DNA of 51,172 nucleotides. It comes from Embleya scabrispora DSM 41855. GTDB taxonomy: Bacteria > Actinomycetota > Actinomycetes > Streptomycetales > Streptomycetaceae. Shown in pieces: positions 41,446 to 49,341 of this stretch. The notes under the pieces were generated by a model. It made no database searches, had not been told where the DNA came from, and saw nothing but the letters and a program-made list of their open reading frames with translations. Location of the stretch: contig NZ_KB889704.1 of assembly GCF_000372745.1 (NCBI RefSeq), forward strand, positions 1 through 51,172, read 5' to 3'. How positions within the stretch are numbered: the stretch's first letter is position 1; every line of letters starts with the position of its first letter. The translations under genes were made by a program, and so were the position numbers.

Positions 41446-42504
41446 TCAGGGCGTGTGCACCGTCCCGTGCGGATCCTCGCAGTGCCCACGCGTCGCGCCG
41501 ATCGCCAGCACCGCCGGGTCGGCGTGGTCGACCTGAAGCGTCGTGTGGGTGATCGCGTACCGCTCGCGCAGCCGCTCCTGGAGCCGGTCGCGCACCCGGT
41601 GGCAGTCGTCCCCGGGTTCGACCAGGACATGTGCGGACAGCGCCGGGAAGCCGGATGTGATGGTCCAGATGTGCAGGTCGTGGATCTCGGTGACGCCCTC
41701 GACCGAGGCCAGGTCCGCCCCGACCACGTCCGGCTCGATGCCGGCGGGGGCCGCCTCCAGGAAGATCCGCCACGACTCGCGCACCAGCGCGATACCGGAC
41801 TTGAGCATCAGCGCCGCCACGATCAGCGACGCGATCGCGTCCGCCCGGGCGAAGCCGGTGGCCAGCACCACGATGCCGGAGATCAGAGTGGCGATGAACG
41901 CCCACAGGTCGTTGAGGATGTGCTGATAGGCGCCTTCGACATTGAGACTGGAGCGGTTGGCGCGCGAGATGAGCCAGGCCGCGATCACGTTGATCACGAT
42001 TCCGACCGCGGCGGTGACGATCACCAACGAGCCCTCGACATCGGGCGGCGAGATCAGCCGACGGACCGCCTCGTAGGTGAACCACGCCGCCAGGACCAGG
42101 AACGTGATGCCGTTGATCTGCGCGGACAAAATCTCCGCGCGCTTGAATCCGTACGTCCAGCGCCCACGCGCCGGCCGGGCGGCGAGCCGCATCGCCACCA
42201 GCGCGAGGCCGATCGCGAACGCGTCGGTGACCATGTGGCCGGCATCGGTGATCAGTGCGAGCGAGCTCGCCAGGATGCCGACCGTGACCTCGACCACGAT
42301 GAACGCGCCGATCAGCACGAGCGCCGCGGTCAGGTAGCGCCGATCCGCGTCCGCGGCCACGCCGTGCGAGTGACCGGCGTGCCCGGATCTCCCGTGGTCG
42401 TGCCCGTCGTGCCCGTCGTGACGGCCGTGGGCCGCGGATGGCTCGCGGGTCGGCGCCGCCGACCCGGGCGCGTCCGGGCCGTGGTCGTGGTCGCGGATGG
42501 TCAT
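41446..42504 (-). CDS. Cation diffusion facilitator (zinc/cobalt efflux)
   Basis: A 352-residue CDF transporter. A His/Asp-rich cytoplasmic N-terminus (HGRHDGHDGHDHGRSGHAGH) precedes six transmembrane helices. HxxxD metal sites occur in DAGHMVTDAF and YQHILNDLWAF, the pattern of zinc-preferring members. The C-terminal domain (GVTEIHDLHIWTIT) is intact. It pumps divalent metal out of the cell with proton exchange. ATG 42504 follows GGAGGG by six bases and overlaps the ArsR stop as ATGA, so metal sensor and pump are translated together. Confidence 0.94.
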   Translation of the reverse strand: MTIRDHDHGPDAPGSAAPTREPSAAHGRHDGHDGHDHGRSGHAGHSHGVAADADRRYLTAALVLIGAFIVVEVTVGILASSLALITDAGHMVTDAFAIGLALVAMRLAARPARGRWTYGFKRAEILSAQINGITFLVLAAWFTYEAVRRLISPPDVEGSLVIVTAAVGIVINVIAAWLISRANRSSLNVEGAYQHILNDLWAFIATLISGIVVLATGFARADAIASLIVAALMLKSGIALVRESWRIFLEAAPAGIEPDVVGADLASVEGVTEIHDLHIWTITSGFPALSAHVLVEPGDDCHRVRDRLQERLRERYAITHTTLQVDHADPAVLAIGATRGHCEDPHGTVHTP

Positions 42505-42887
42505 GGAGTCCCTCCGGGAAGCTCGTTCGCGCAGCCGGTGTGATCGGTGGCGGGGGCGTGGCCGATGTGCGCGAGCGCCACGTCCAGGAGCAGGCGCACA
42601 TGCGCGTCCGCGAGGCGGTAGTAGGCCAACCGGCCCGCCCGACGCACCGTCACCACCTGGTGTGCGCGCAGCAGCCGAAGTTGGTGCGAGACCGCCGACT
42701 CGCCCTGACCGCATGCCGCGGCCAGGTCGCGTACGCACAGCTCGCCCTCCAGGAGCGCGACCAGCAGGGTGAGCCGGCCGGGGTCGCCCAGGAGCGCGAA
42801 CACGTCCGCGGTCTCGGCCAGGTGCGGGCCGTCCGGCAGGCGTGATCGCACCGAGTCCACCAGGTCCGCGTCCACCGGCTGCGCCAC
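42501..42887 (-). CDS. ArsR/SmtB-family metal sensor with alpha-5 site
   Basis: A 128-residue repressor: FALLGDPGRLTLLVALLEGE, then DLAAACGQGESAVSHQLRLL as the winged-helix recognition region. The C-terminal helix reads DAHVRLLLDVALAHIGH, exactly the D-x-H-x10-H-x-x-H alpha-5 zinc/cobalt/nickel site of CzrA-type sensors. The alpha-3 thiolate pair (ELCVC) is absent: it has ELCVRDL. I chose GTG 42887 because GGAGGTGA lies four bases upstream; an earlier in-frame ATG (42977) overlaps the likely -10. It should derepress the CDF pump when metal binds. Confidence 0.92.
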   Translation of the reverse strand: MAQPVDADLVDSVRSRLPDGPHLAETADVFALLGDPGRLTLLVALLEGELCVRDLAAACGQGESAVSHQLRLLRAHQVVTVRRAGRLAYYRLADAHVRLLLDVALAHIGHAPATDHTGCANELPGGTP

Positions 42888-42975
42888 CGGGTCACCTCCA
42901 CTTTCACGTCCACGCCCGCGTCCGGCCCACCTGACCGTCGGGCCCGTCCCCGTCCACCGTCGTCTCGACTCGGAC

Positions 42976-43000
42976 ATCGTAACGTCTGAACAGCTCTTCA
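42976..43000 (-). promoter_or_regulatory. ArsR operator and -10 upstream of the metal-efflux operon
   Basis: TGAACAGCTCTTCA (42987-43000) is TGAA-N6-TTCA, the spacing of CzrA/SmtB-type operators. A minus-strand TACGAT (42976-42981) lies just downstream as a plausible -10, so the bound repressor would cover the promoter. Confidence 0.65.
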
Positions 43001-43060
43001 TACGAGCATGAGATGAAGATAGGGGCAGGGGGTATCGACACGCAACCGCGCCACGCCGGT

Positions 43061-43951
43061 TCAGCCCAGCCGCGGATCCCGATCAAGCCGCGCCCACCAC
43101 CGCTGCGCCGGCTCGTGGATCTCGCGCCACGTCGCCACGAACAGGTCGCTCGCCGCCGCACCCGGCCAATCCGCCGGCAGCAGCGCGGCGGGCAGGCGCG
43201 GGTCGCGTTCGAAGGTCAGCCGCCACGCGTGCACCAGCCGGGTGCGCAGCTCGAACGCCTCCGCGTCGGTGCTCGCCCGCGCACCGGCGAACCGGTCGAC
43301 GAACGCCTCCAGGACCACCCGGATCGCGGCCGGATCCCAGGCCTGCTCGACCAGGGCCCGTTCCCGCTCCGCGTCGCTCACGCTCGACGTCATCCAGGTC
43401 GCGTGCCCGGTCAGGCCGCGCTCGGCGATCAGCGACCGCAGCGCGCCCACCCCACCCGGGTCCGCCGCGATCCACACCCCCCGACCCAGATCGCCGAAGC
43501 CCTCGAAGGCGAGTTGCTCCTCGACCACCGCGCGCGCCTCGCGCAGCGCCGCCGGCGGGCGGAACAGCAGTTGTTGCCACTGCCCCGACCAGGGCGTCTC
43601 GCGGGTCGCCCGGGCGAGCCGCTCGGTCCACCCGGTCAGCAGCCGATACAGCGACGGCGCGATGGTCAGCCGGGTGTAGCGCCCCTCGGCCCGGGCCACC
43701 AGCCACCCCTCCCGGGTCAGCCTGGTGATCGCCCGTCGGGTGGCCGCCTCCGGGACACCCAGCGCGCCGAGCGCCGCCACGGCCGTCGGCGACCACACTC
43801 CGTCGTGCCCGGGCCAGCGCACGTACTCCCCCAGCACGGTCAACAACAACGTGCGGGCGCTGGGCCCGCCGTCGGCGGTGCGCCGGGTACGCGGGGCCGA
43901 GCGACCGGCGGGCGTACCCCTTGTTTCCTCGTCATCCTCCATGTAGGACAT
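43061..43951 (-). CDS. PaaX-family transcriptional repressor
   Basis: A 296-residue PaaX-type regulator. An N-terminal winged helix (SARTLLLTVLGEYVRWPGHD, then GVPEAATRRAITRLTREGWL) is followed by the PaaX central and C-terminal domains (DPAAIRVVLEAFVDRFAG). PaaX in E. coli represses phenylacetate catabolism and is relieved by phenylacetyl-CoA; here the neighbours are not paa genes, so the ligand is unknown. ATG 43951 has a modest GGATGAG; ATG 43942 is possible. Divergent from a luciferase-like oxidoreductase gene. Confidence 0.9.
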   Translation of the reverse strand: MSYMEDDEETRGTPAGRSAPRTRRTADGGPSARTLLLTVLGEYVRWPGHDGVWSPTAVAALGALGVPEAATRRAITRLTREGWLVARAEGRYTRLTIAPSLYRLLTGWTERLARATRETPWSGQWQQLLFRPPAALREARAVVEEQLAFEGFGDLGRGVWIAADPGGVGALRSLIAERGLTGHATWMTSSVSDAERERALVEQAWDPAAIRVVLEAFVDRFAGARASTDAEAFELRTRLVHAWRLTFERDPRLPAALLPADWPGAAASDLFVATWREIHEPAQRWWARLDRDPRLG

Positions 43952-43980
43952 AACTCATCCAAGCAGGTTCTTGTGTCCTA
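43944..43980. promoter_or_regulatory. PaaX operator candidate in the divergent intergenic region
   Basis: TAGGACATAA (43944-43953) and TTGTGTCCTA (43971-43980) form a 10-bp inverted repeat (nine of ten matching) with a 17-base spacer. One arm covers the PaaX start codon and the other lies just before the oxidoreductase start, so binding would block both. Confidence 0.55.
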
Positions 43981-43993
43981 TGAAAGGTCGCCC

Positions 43994-45163
43994 GTGTCAG
44001 AGGCCGCCCCGCCGACCCGCTTCGGCGCGTTCATCGCCCCCTACCACGGCATCGACGGCAACCCCGCGCTGCAACTGCGCCGGGATCTCGACCTGGTCGA
44101 ACACCTGGACGCGCTCGGCTTCGAGGAGGCGTGGATCGGCGAGCACCACTCGGCCGGCTACGAGACGATCGCCTCGCCCGAGGTGTTCATCGCCGCCGCC
44201 GCCGAACGCACCACCCGGATCCGGCTCGGCACCGGCGTCAACTCGCTGCCGTACCACCACCCGCTGGTCCTGGCGGACCGCATCGTGCAGCTCGACCTGC
44301 AATCGCGCGGGCGGGTGATGTTCGGCTCCGGGCCCGGCCAACTGGCCTCGGACGCCTTCATGATGGGCATCGACCCGATGCGCCAACGCGGCATGATGGC
44401 CGAGGCGCTGGCCGCGATCGTCCCGCTCCTGCGCGGCGAGACGGTGACCATGCGGACCGACTGGTTCACCCTGGACCAGGCCCGGTTGCACCTGGGCCCG
44501 TACACGCGCGCCGGCATCGAGACCGTATGCGCCTCCACCGTCTCGCCGTCCGGGTCGGTACAGGCCGGCACCCACGGCATGGGCCTGCTCTCGCTCGCCG
44601 CCGCCGACCCGTCCGGCTTCGCGGCGCTGGCCGGCAACTGGGACGTGTACGCCAAGACCTGCGCCGAGCACGGCCACGTCGCCGACCGCGAGCGCTGGCG
44701 CCTGGTCGTGCCGATGCACCTCGCCGAGACCACCGAGGCCGCGCGCGAGCAGGCCGAGTACGGCGTGCACCACCTGGTCGACTACATCCAGGGGCTGTCC
44801 GGGATGACCATGCCCTGGGGCGCGACGCCCGGGCAGGCCGTGGCGCAGTGGACCGGCGAGGGCTTTCCGACCTTCGGCGTGGCGATGATCGGCACACCCG
44901 CGCAGGCGATCGAACGGATCACCGCGATGGCCGAGCGGTCCGGCGGCTTCGGCACGCTGCTCCTGCTCGACCTGCCGATCGCGCGGCCCGCGGACAAGCG
45001 GCGCAGCTACGAACTGTTCGCCGAGTACGTGGTCCCGCACTTCACCGGCGCCAACCGCCCGCGACAGGACTCGATGGCCTGGGCGAACGACAACAGCGAG
45101 CGCTTCATCGGCGCGCTGCGTCAGGCGGTCGTCGCCGCGATGACGCCGCCCGCCGCCTCCTGA
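43994..45163 (+). CDS. Luciferase-like flavin-dependent oxidoreductase
   Basis: A 389-residue LLM-family protein: RFGAFIAPYHGIDGNPALQL at the start, LGFEEAWIGEHHSAGYETIA, RIRLGTGVNSLPYHHPLVLA and GRVMFGSGPGQLASDAFMMG. It belongs to the alkanal-monooxygenase group that uses reduced flavin. GTG 43994 follows AAAGG by six bases. It is divergent from PaaX and 89 bases before a zinc alcohol dehydrogenase, which suggests an oxygenase plus alcohol-oxidation route for one small substrate. Confidence 0.9.
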   Translation: MSEAAPPTRFGAFIAPYHGIDGNPALQLRRDLDLVEHLDALGFEEAWIGEHHSAGYETIASPEVFIAAAAERTTRIRLGTGVNSLPYHHPLVLADRIVQLDLQSRGRVMFGSGPGQLASDAFMMGIDPMRQRGMMAEALAAIVPLLRGETVTMRTDWFTLDQARLHLGPYTRAGIETVCASTVSPSGSVQAGTHGMGLLSLAAADPSGFAALAGNWDVYAKTCAEHGHVADRERWRLVVPMHLAETTEAAREQAEYGVHHLVDYIQGLSGMTMPWGATPGQAVAQWTGEGFPTFGVAMIGTPAQAIERITAMAERSGGFGTLLLLDLPIARPADKRRSYELFAEYVVPHFTGANRPRQDSMAWANDNSERFIGALRQAVVAAMTPPAAS

Positions 45164-45252
45164 ACCCACCGACACACGTTCGTTCGACGGCCCGGCAACC
45201 CGGTACCCGGTGAATCGGTCGACCCGTCGACCCGACAGGGAGATTGCCCATC

Positions 45253-46317
45253 ATGCGAGCAGCGGTACTGCGCGGCGGCGCGTTCACGGTCGAGGACATC
45301 GCGGCACCCGAACCCGGCGAGGGGCAGGTCCTCGTGGAGACGGTGGCCTGCGGGATCTGCGGCTCGGACCTGTCCGCGTACAAACACACGGCCGAGTTCC
45401 TCCAGGCGTCCATCGACTCCGACACGCCCTCGTTCGTCTTCGACCCGGACGCCGACCTGGTGATGGGCCACGAGTTGTCCGCGCGGGTGGTGCGGCCCGG
45501 CCCGGGCGTGACCGGCTTCGAGGAGGGCGAGGTCGTGGTCGGGCTGCCCTGGGCACTGGACGGCGGCGGCATACTGCGCACCATCGGCTACTCCAACGCC
45601 TTCCCCGGCGGCTTCGGCGAGCGCATGGTGATGCAGGCCGCGGCCCTGGTCAAGGTGCCCTCACACGTGCCGGCGCACATCGCCGCGCTGACCGAGCCGC
45701 TCGCGGTCGGCTTCGGCAACGTGGCCCGCTCCGGCGCGGAGAAGGGCGGCGCGGCGATCGTGATCGGTGCCGGGCCGATCGGCCTCGGCGCGATCGCCGG
45801 CCTGATCGAGCGCGGCGTGGCGCCCGTGGTGGTCTCCGAACCCTCGCCGCGGCGCCGCGAACTCGCCCGCGCGTTCGGCGCCCACGTCGTGGTCGACCCG
45901 GCCGAGCGGGACCCGTTCGTCGCGTGGCGCGAGATCGCCGAGCCGGGGCAACCGCTGACCGTCTTCGAGTGCTCGGGCAAGGCCGGCATGTTCGATCGCA
46001 TCACCTACGCCGCACCGCGGGGCGCGACGGTGTTGCTGATCGGAGTGTGCATGACCGAGGACACGTTCCGACCCGTGGTGGGCATCTACAAGGACCTCAC
46101 GGTCAAGATGTGTCTGACCTATCCGCCCGAGGAGTACCCCAAGACGCTGGCCCGGATCGCCGCGGGCAGCGTGGACGCGGCGGCGCTGGTCACCGGGCAG
46201 GTGGGCTTCGGCGGGGTGGCCGCCGCGATCGACACGCTGGGCCGGCCGGACGAGCACGTCAAGGTTCTGGTCCGACCGCACCTGGAAGGCTCGGGCGTAC
46301 ATCCCGCCACTGCGTAG
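45253..46317 (+). CDS. Zinc-dependent medium-chain alcohol dehydrogenase
   Basis: A 354-residue MDR dehydrogenase. The catalytic zinc ligands are in GICGSDLSAY (Cys ~36) and MGHELSARV (His ~76); the NAD site is IGAGPIGLGAIAG (~175). The usual four-Cys structural zinc loop is not evident, as in some sorbitol- and threonine-type members. ATG 45253 follows GGGAGA by nine bases. It is probably co-transcribed with the upstream oxidoreductase under PaaX. A short hairpin follows. Confidence 0.92.
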   Translation: MRAAVLRGGAFTVEDIAAPEPGEGQVLVETVACGICGSDLSAYKHTAEFLQASIDSDTPSFVFDPDADLVMGHELSARVVRPGPGVTGFEEGEVVVGLPWALDGGGILRTIGYSNAFPGGFGERMVMQAAALVKVPSHVPAHIAALTEPLAVGFGNVARSGAEKGGAAIVIGAGPIGLGAIAGLIERGVAPVVVSEPSPRRRELARAFGAHVVVDPAERDPFVAWREIAEPGQPLTVFECSGKAGMFDRITYAAPRGATVLLIGVCMTEDTFRPVVGIYKDLTVKMCLTYPPEEYPKTLARIAAGSVDAAALVTGQVGFGGVAAAIDTLGRPDEHVKVLVRPHLEGSGVHPATA

Positions 46318-46330
46318 CGGCGGACTCGGC

Positions 46331-46362
46331 CGGCGCCGGGCCCGGAGGCGGAACCGGCGCCG
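46331..46362 (+). terminator. Hairpin terminator after the alcohol dehydrogenase
   Basis: CGGCGCCGG (46331-46339) pairs with CCGGCGCCG (46354-46362), nine perfect bp with a 14-base loop, 13 bases past the stop. Confidence 0.5.
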
Positions 46363-46552
46363 AACCCGGGGGTGGACGCGCGGGAGCGGGTGTCACGCGT
46401 ACGGGTGGACCCCGGTCGGTCACCCCTGGCGCGCGTCGGGCGCGAACGGCGCGCTCGCCAGGGCGTTTCGCGCGCGCACGCCCCCGAACGCCCCGCCGAG
46501 TGGAGTGTGAAGTGTCGCAAACTGGACGCACCGGGCGCCGGAATCGGTACGC

Positions 46553-46572
46553 TCCGAGGGAATTCCCTCGGA
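46553..46572. promoter_or_regulatory. 20-bp perfect palindrome
   Basis: TCCGAGGGAATTCCCTCGGA is a 20-base perfect palindrome about 100 bases before the RsbW-like gene, in a position suited to an operator. No cognate regulator is identified. Confidence 0.6.
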
Positions 46573-46601
46573 AGATCCGTACACCCGCCATCGGGGACAT
46601 C

Positions 46602-46679
46602 ATGAGCCACACCGGGCGCCGTCACGGTGCCGTGTCCGTCCATCGCGTGACCACCACCGGATCGGGAGGCGCGGTATGA
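46602..46679 (+). CDS. Possible 25-aa leader peptide
   Basis: A 25-codon frame (MSHTGRRHGAVSVHRVTTTG...) starts at an ATG preceded by GGGGA and ends overlapping the next start as ATGA. The overlap would couple its translation to the kinase gene. It may be a real leader or an accident of the GC-rich frame; evidence is thin. Confidence 0.3.
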   Translation: MSHTGRRHGAVSVHRVTTTGSGGAV

Positions 46680-47104
46680 CCGTGCTCAACGATGCTCATC
46701 CGGTGTGTCGGTTCGATCTGCCGCCGCACGAGGCGGAAGTGTCCGCGGCCCGGCGCAAAGTGGTCGCGATCGCCGTCGAGTGGGGCATGCCGGCCCACGG
46801 CGATCTCGTGGACACGCTGCGTCTGGTCGTGTCCGAGTTGGTGACCAACGCGATCCGGCACGCGGGGGTGCTGACGCCGGCCATCGGCGTCACCGTGTGC
46901 GGCACCGACGACGGTGGCGTGCAGGTGGGGGTGCACGATCGACATCCGTTCTGCCCCAAGGCGCTCTTGGAGACGGTCGACGACGACAGCGGACGCGGCC
47001 TGCTGATCGTCAAGGCCCTGGTCGCCGAGGCCGGCGGGTACGCGGGGATCCAGCCGGACACGGCCGGCGGCAAGACGGTGTGGGTGACGCTGCCGCTGCG
47101 TTGA
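46676..47104 (+). CDS. RsbW-like anti-sigma factor histidine kinase
   Basis: A 142-residue GHKL ATPase-fold protein of the RsbW type. LVVSELVTNAIRHAGV carries the N-box Asn, DDDSGRGLLIVKALV the G-box, and GGKTVWVTLPL ends the fold. Streptomycetes have dozens of such single-domain kinases; many act on anti-anti-sigma factors or other regulators. GGGAGG lies six bases before ATG 46676. The sigma gene 170 bases downstream is an ECF type that does not normally pair with RsbW, so a partnership is not implied. Confidence 0.9.
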   Translation: MTVLNDAHPVCRFDLPPHEAEVSAARRKVVAIAVEWGMPAHGDLVDTLRLVVSELVTNAIRHAGVLTPAIGVTVCGTDDGGVQVGVHDRHPFCPKALLETVDDDSGRGLLIVKALVAEAGGYAGIQPDTAGGKTVWVTLPLR

Positions 47105-47273
47105 GGCGGGCGTGGTCGAGTTGTGGTCGGGCGGGTCGAGTCGCGGTCGGCGCGGGTCGGTCGGCGCGGGGCGGCCGGACGCCATCGGTCGTCCGGGTGA
47201 TCGCCGGGTCGGTCACATCCATCGGGTTTCGTCGGTCAGGGCTGTGACACGACACGACGGGAATGTGAGACCG

Positions 47274-48146
47274 ATGGACGACAACGAGTTCCTGGCGGGC
47301 CGCTTCGAGGAGCACCGGTCGCATCTGCGGGCGGTGGCGTATCGGATGCTCGGCTCGCTCAACGAGGCCGACGACGCGGTCCAGGAGACCTGGATCCGGC
47401 TCAGTCGCTCCGACGTGAGCGAGATCGACAATCTGGGCGGCTGGCTGACCACGGTGGTCGCCCGGGTGTCGTTGAACATGCTGCGGTCGCGCCGGACCCG
47501 TCGCGAGGACCCGTTGGACGCGCACGTCCCGGACCCGGTGGTCGACCCCGGTGAGGGCACCGATCCCGAGCACGAGGCGGTGCTGGCCGATTCGGTCGGC
47601 CTCGCGCTGTTGGTGGTGCTGGAGACCCTGGCGCCCGCCGAGCGCCTCGCCTTCGTGTTGCACGACATGTTCGCGCTGCCCTTCGACGAGATCGCGACGA
47701 TCGTGGACCGCACCCCCACCGCCACTCGGCAGTTGGCCAGCCGGGCGCGCCGCCGGGTCCAGGGTTCGCCGGGCGACCCGGACGTCGACCCCACCCGGCA
47801 GCGCGAGGTGGTCGACGCCTTCCTCGCCGCGTCGCGCGATGGCGACTTCCAGGCGCTGTTGGCCCTGCTCGACCCGGACGTGGTGGCACGCGCCGACGGG
47901 GCCGCGGCCCGGGCGGGCGCGACGACCGAGGCGCGCGGCGCGACGGCGGTCGCGGAGATCTTCGCCGGCCGGGCCCGGGGCGCACGGACCGCGCTCATCG
48001 ACGGCATCGTCGGCGCCGTCTGGGCACCGGGCGGCAAACCCCGGGTGATCTTCGGCTTCACCGTCGTGGACGGCCTGATCGTCGGTATCGACCTACTGTC
48101 CGACCCCGATCACCTGCGCGAGACGGAGGTGACGATCGTCGGCTGA
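47274..48146 (+). CDS. ECF41-like RNA polymerase sigma factor with SnoaL-type C-terminal domain
   Basis: A 290-residue ECF sigma factor. Sigma2 is LRAVAYRMLGSLNEADDAVQ and sigma4 includes LAFVLHDMFALPFDEIATIV. A linker (DAHVPDPVV) and a ~100-residue SnoaL-like C-terminal domain follow (VVDAFLAASRDGDFQALLAL, ARADGAAARAG). This build fits ECF41, in which the C-terminal domain modulates activity and no separate anti-sigma factor is needed. ECF41 genes usually sit beside an oxidoreductase or carboxymuconolactone-decarboxylase gene; none is adjacent. ATG 47274 has a weak site; GTG 47265 is possible. Confidence 0.88.
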   Translation: MDDNEFLAGRFEEHRSHLRAVAYRMLGSLNEADDAVQETWIRLSRSDVSEIDNLGGWLTTVVARVSLNMLRSRRTRREDPLDAHVPDPVVDPGEGTDPEHEAVLADSVGLALLVVLETLAPAERLAFVLHDMFALPFDEIATIVDRTPTATRQLASRARRRVQGSPGDPDVDPTRQREVVDAFLAASRDGDFQALLALLDPDVVARADGAAARAGATTEARGATAVAEIFAGRARGARTALIDGIVGAVWAPGGKPRVIFGFTVVDGLIVGIDLLSDPDHLRETEVTIVG

Positions 48147-48156
48147 CCCGGCATCG

Positions 48157-48193
48157 CGGCGCCGATCCCGGAGTGGTCCCGGGATCGGCGCCG
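48157..48193. terminator. 15-bp perfect hairpin terminator
   Basis: A 15-bp perfect stem (48157-48171 with 48179-48193) and a seven-base loop lies between the convergent sigma and acetyltransferase genes. Confidence 0.8.
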
Positions 48194-48194
48194 A

Positions 48195-48710
48195 TCACAA
48201 CTTCAGGTCGAAACGCTGCTCGACGGCGTCGATCCCCCAGGCTCGGGCCGGGCGTTCCTCGGTCAGCGTGAAACCGGCCCGGTCGTACAGGTGCCTGGAG
48301 GCGCCCAGGCCCGCGATGGTCCACAGGTACACGCCGACCGCGTCCCGCCGACGGGCCTCGGCCAGCGCGGTGTCGAGCAACGCACCGCCCACACCCCGAC
48401 CGCGCGCGGCCGGGTCCAGGATCACCCAGCGCAGCCGCATCCACCCGTCCTGCTCACGGGTCAACCCGACGCCGCCCAGCACCCGTTCCCCGTCCTGCGC
48501 GACCCACATCCGGCCGGGTCCGTCGTCCCCCTCCCGGGCACGGGCCAACACGAGTTCGGCCATACCCGCGGCGACGCCCGCCTCCATCGTGGTGTCCATG
48601 CCGTATTCGCGGCTGTACAGCACGCCGTGCAGCGCGGCGAGTGCGCCCAGGTCGCCGGGACGGGTCGCGTCGCGAATGGTCACAGCGCGCGGGCTCGGTG
48701 TCGAGGTCAT
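48195..48710 (-). CDS. GNAT-family N-acetyltransferase
   Basis: A 171-residue GNAT protein. The acetyl-CoA motif A is LRWVILDPAARGRGVGGALL with the Gln/Arg-x-x-Gly pattern; LYDRAGFTLTEERPARAW ends the fold. The substrate is unknown; a MarR-linked or aminoglycoside-type identity is not supported. I chose ATG 48710; the frame extends upstream into the TetR operator and is not used. It is divergent from the TetR gene, and the shared operator suggests it is a TetR target. Confidence 0.88.
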   Translation of the reverse strand: MTSTPSPRAVTIRDATRPGDLGALAALHGVLYSREYGMDTTMEAGVAAGMAELVLARAREGDDGPGRMWVAQDGERVLGGVGLTREQDGWMRLRWVILDPAARGRGVGGALLDTALAEARRRDAVGVYLWTIAGLGASRHLYDRAGFTLTEERPARAWGIDAVEQRFDLKL

Positions 48711-48726
48711 GCTCTCGATACCCTTC

Positions 48727-48746
48727 ACTGAAACAGTCGTTTCAGT
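48727..48746. promoter_or_regulatory. TetR operator between GNAT and TetR genes
   Basis: ACTGAAAC and GTTTCAGT form a perfect inverted repeat with the four-base spacer AGTC, in the 49-base gap between the two starts. Spacing and symmetry are typical of a TetR site. Confidence 0.75.
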
Positions 48747-48759
48747 AGAGGATATGCGG

Positions 48760-49341
48760 ATGGCCGCCGACGCGAAACCCCCCACCTCCGCCCGCCGCGC
48801 CGAGTTGCTCGCCGCGAGCGTCGCCTACGTGGCCGAGCACGGGCTGGCCGAACTCTCGCTGCGCCCACTGGCTCAGGCGATCGGCTCCAGTCCGCGCGTA
48901 CTGCTCTACCTGTTCGGCGCCAAGGAGGGCCTGATCCGGGAGATCCTCGACGTCGGCCGCGCCGAACAACTCGCCCTGGTCGAACGCGCCGACGGCCACC
49001 GCGGCACCGCCCGGCAGACCCTGGACCTGCTGTGGACCTGGCTGATCGCCCCCGAACGCCGCGGCGCACTGCGCCTGTTCTTCGACGGCTATGTCCGCTC
49101 CTTCGACAGCCCCGAAGGCCCCTGGTCCGACTTCGCGGGCAAGTCCCTCAACGACTGGCTCCCCCCACTCCGGCGCGTCCTGGCCGACCACCCGGTTCCT
49201 CCGACCCTGGTCCTCGCCGTCCTCCGCGGCCTCCTCCTCGACCACCTGGCCGCCACCACCCGGGACCACCACGAAAGGGTCCAGTCGGCCTGGACGTCCT
49301 TCCTCGACCACTCCTTCCCCCCGCCCGACACCCCCGGGTGA
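48760..49341 (+). CDS. TetR-family transcriptional repressor
   Basis: A 193-residue TetR protein. The N-terminal helix-turn-helix is SVAYVAEHGLAELSLRPLAQ followed by AIGSSPRVLLYLFGAKEGLI; the rest is the helical ligand domain. I chose ATG 48760 because AGAGGA lies seven bases upstream; ATG 48754 is too close to it. A perfect inverted repeat between it and the divergent GNAT gene is its likely operator, and a related site lies upstream of the MMPL gene. Confidence 0.92.
   Translation: MAADAKPPTSARRAELLAASVAYVAEHGLAELSLRPLAQAIGSSPRVLLYLFGAKEGLIREILDVGRAEQLALVERADGHRGTARQTLDLLWTWLIAPERRGALRLFFDGYVRSFDSPEGPWSDFAGKSLNDWLPPLRRVLADHPVPPTLVLAVLRGLLLDHLAATTRDHHERVQSAWTSFLDHSFPPPDTPG

Larger units (their letters stand above)
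46318..46675. other. Regulatory gap before the RsbW-like kinase gene
   Basis: About 360 bases. It contains the dehydrogenase terminator (46331-46362), a long perfect palindrome (46553-46572) and a possible 25-codon leader frame starting at 46602. No other gene is supported. Confidence 0.5.

Noticed and set aside
47105-47273. ECF41-type promoter (TGTCACA...CGTC) upstream of the sigma gene
   Set aside because: A TGTCACA occurs only on the opposite strand and has no CGTC at a workable distance.
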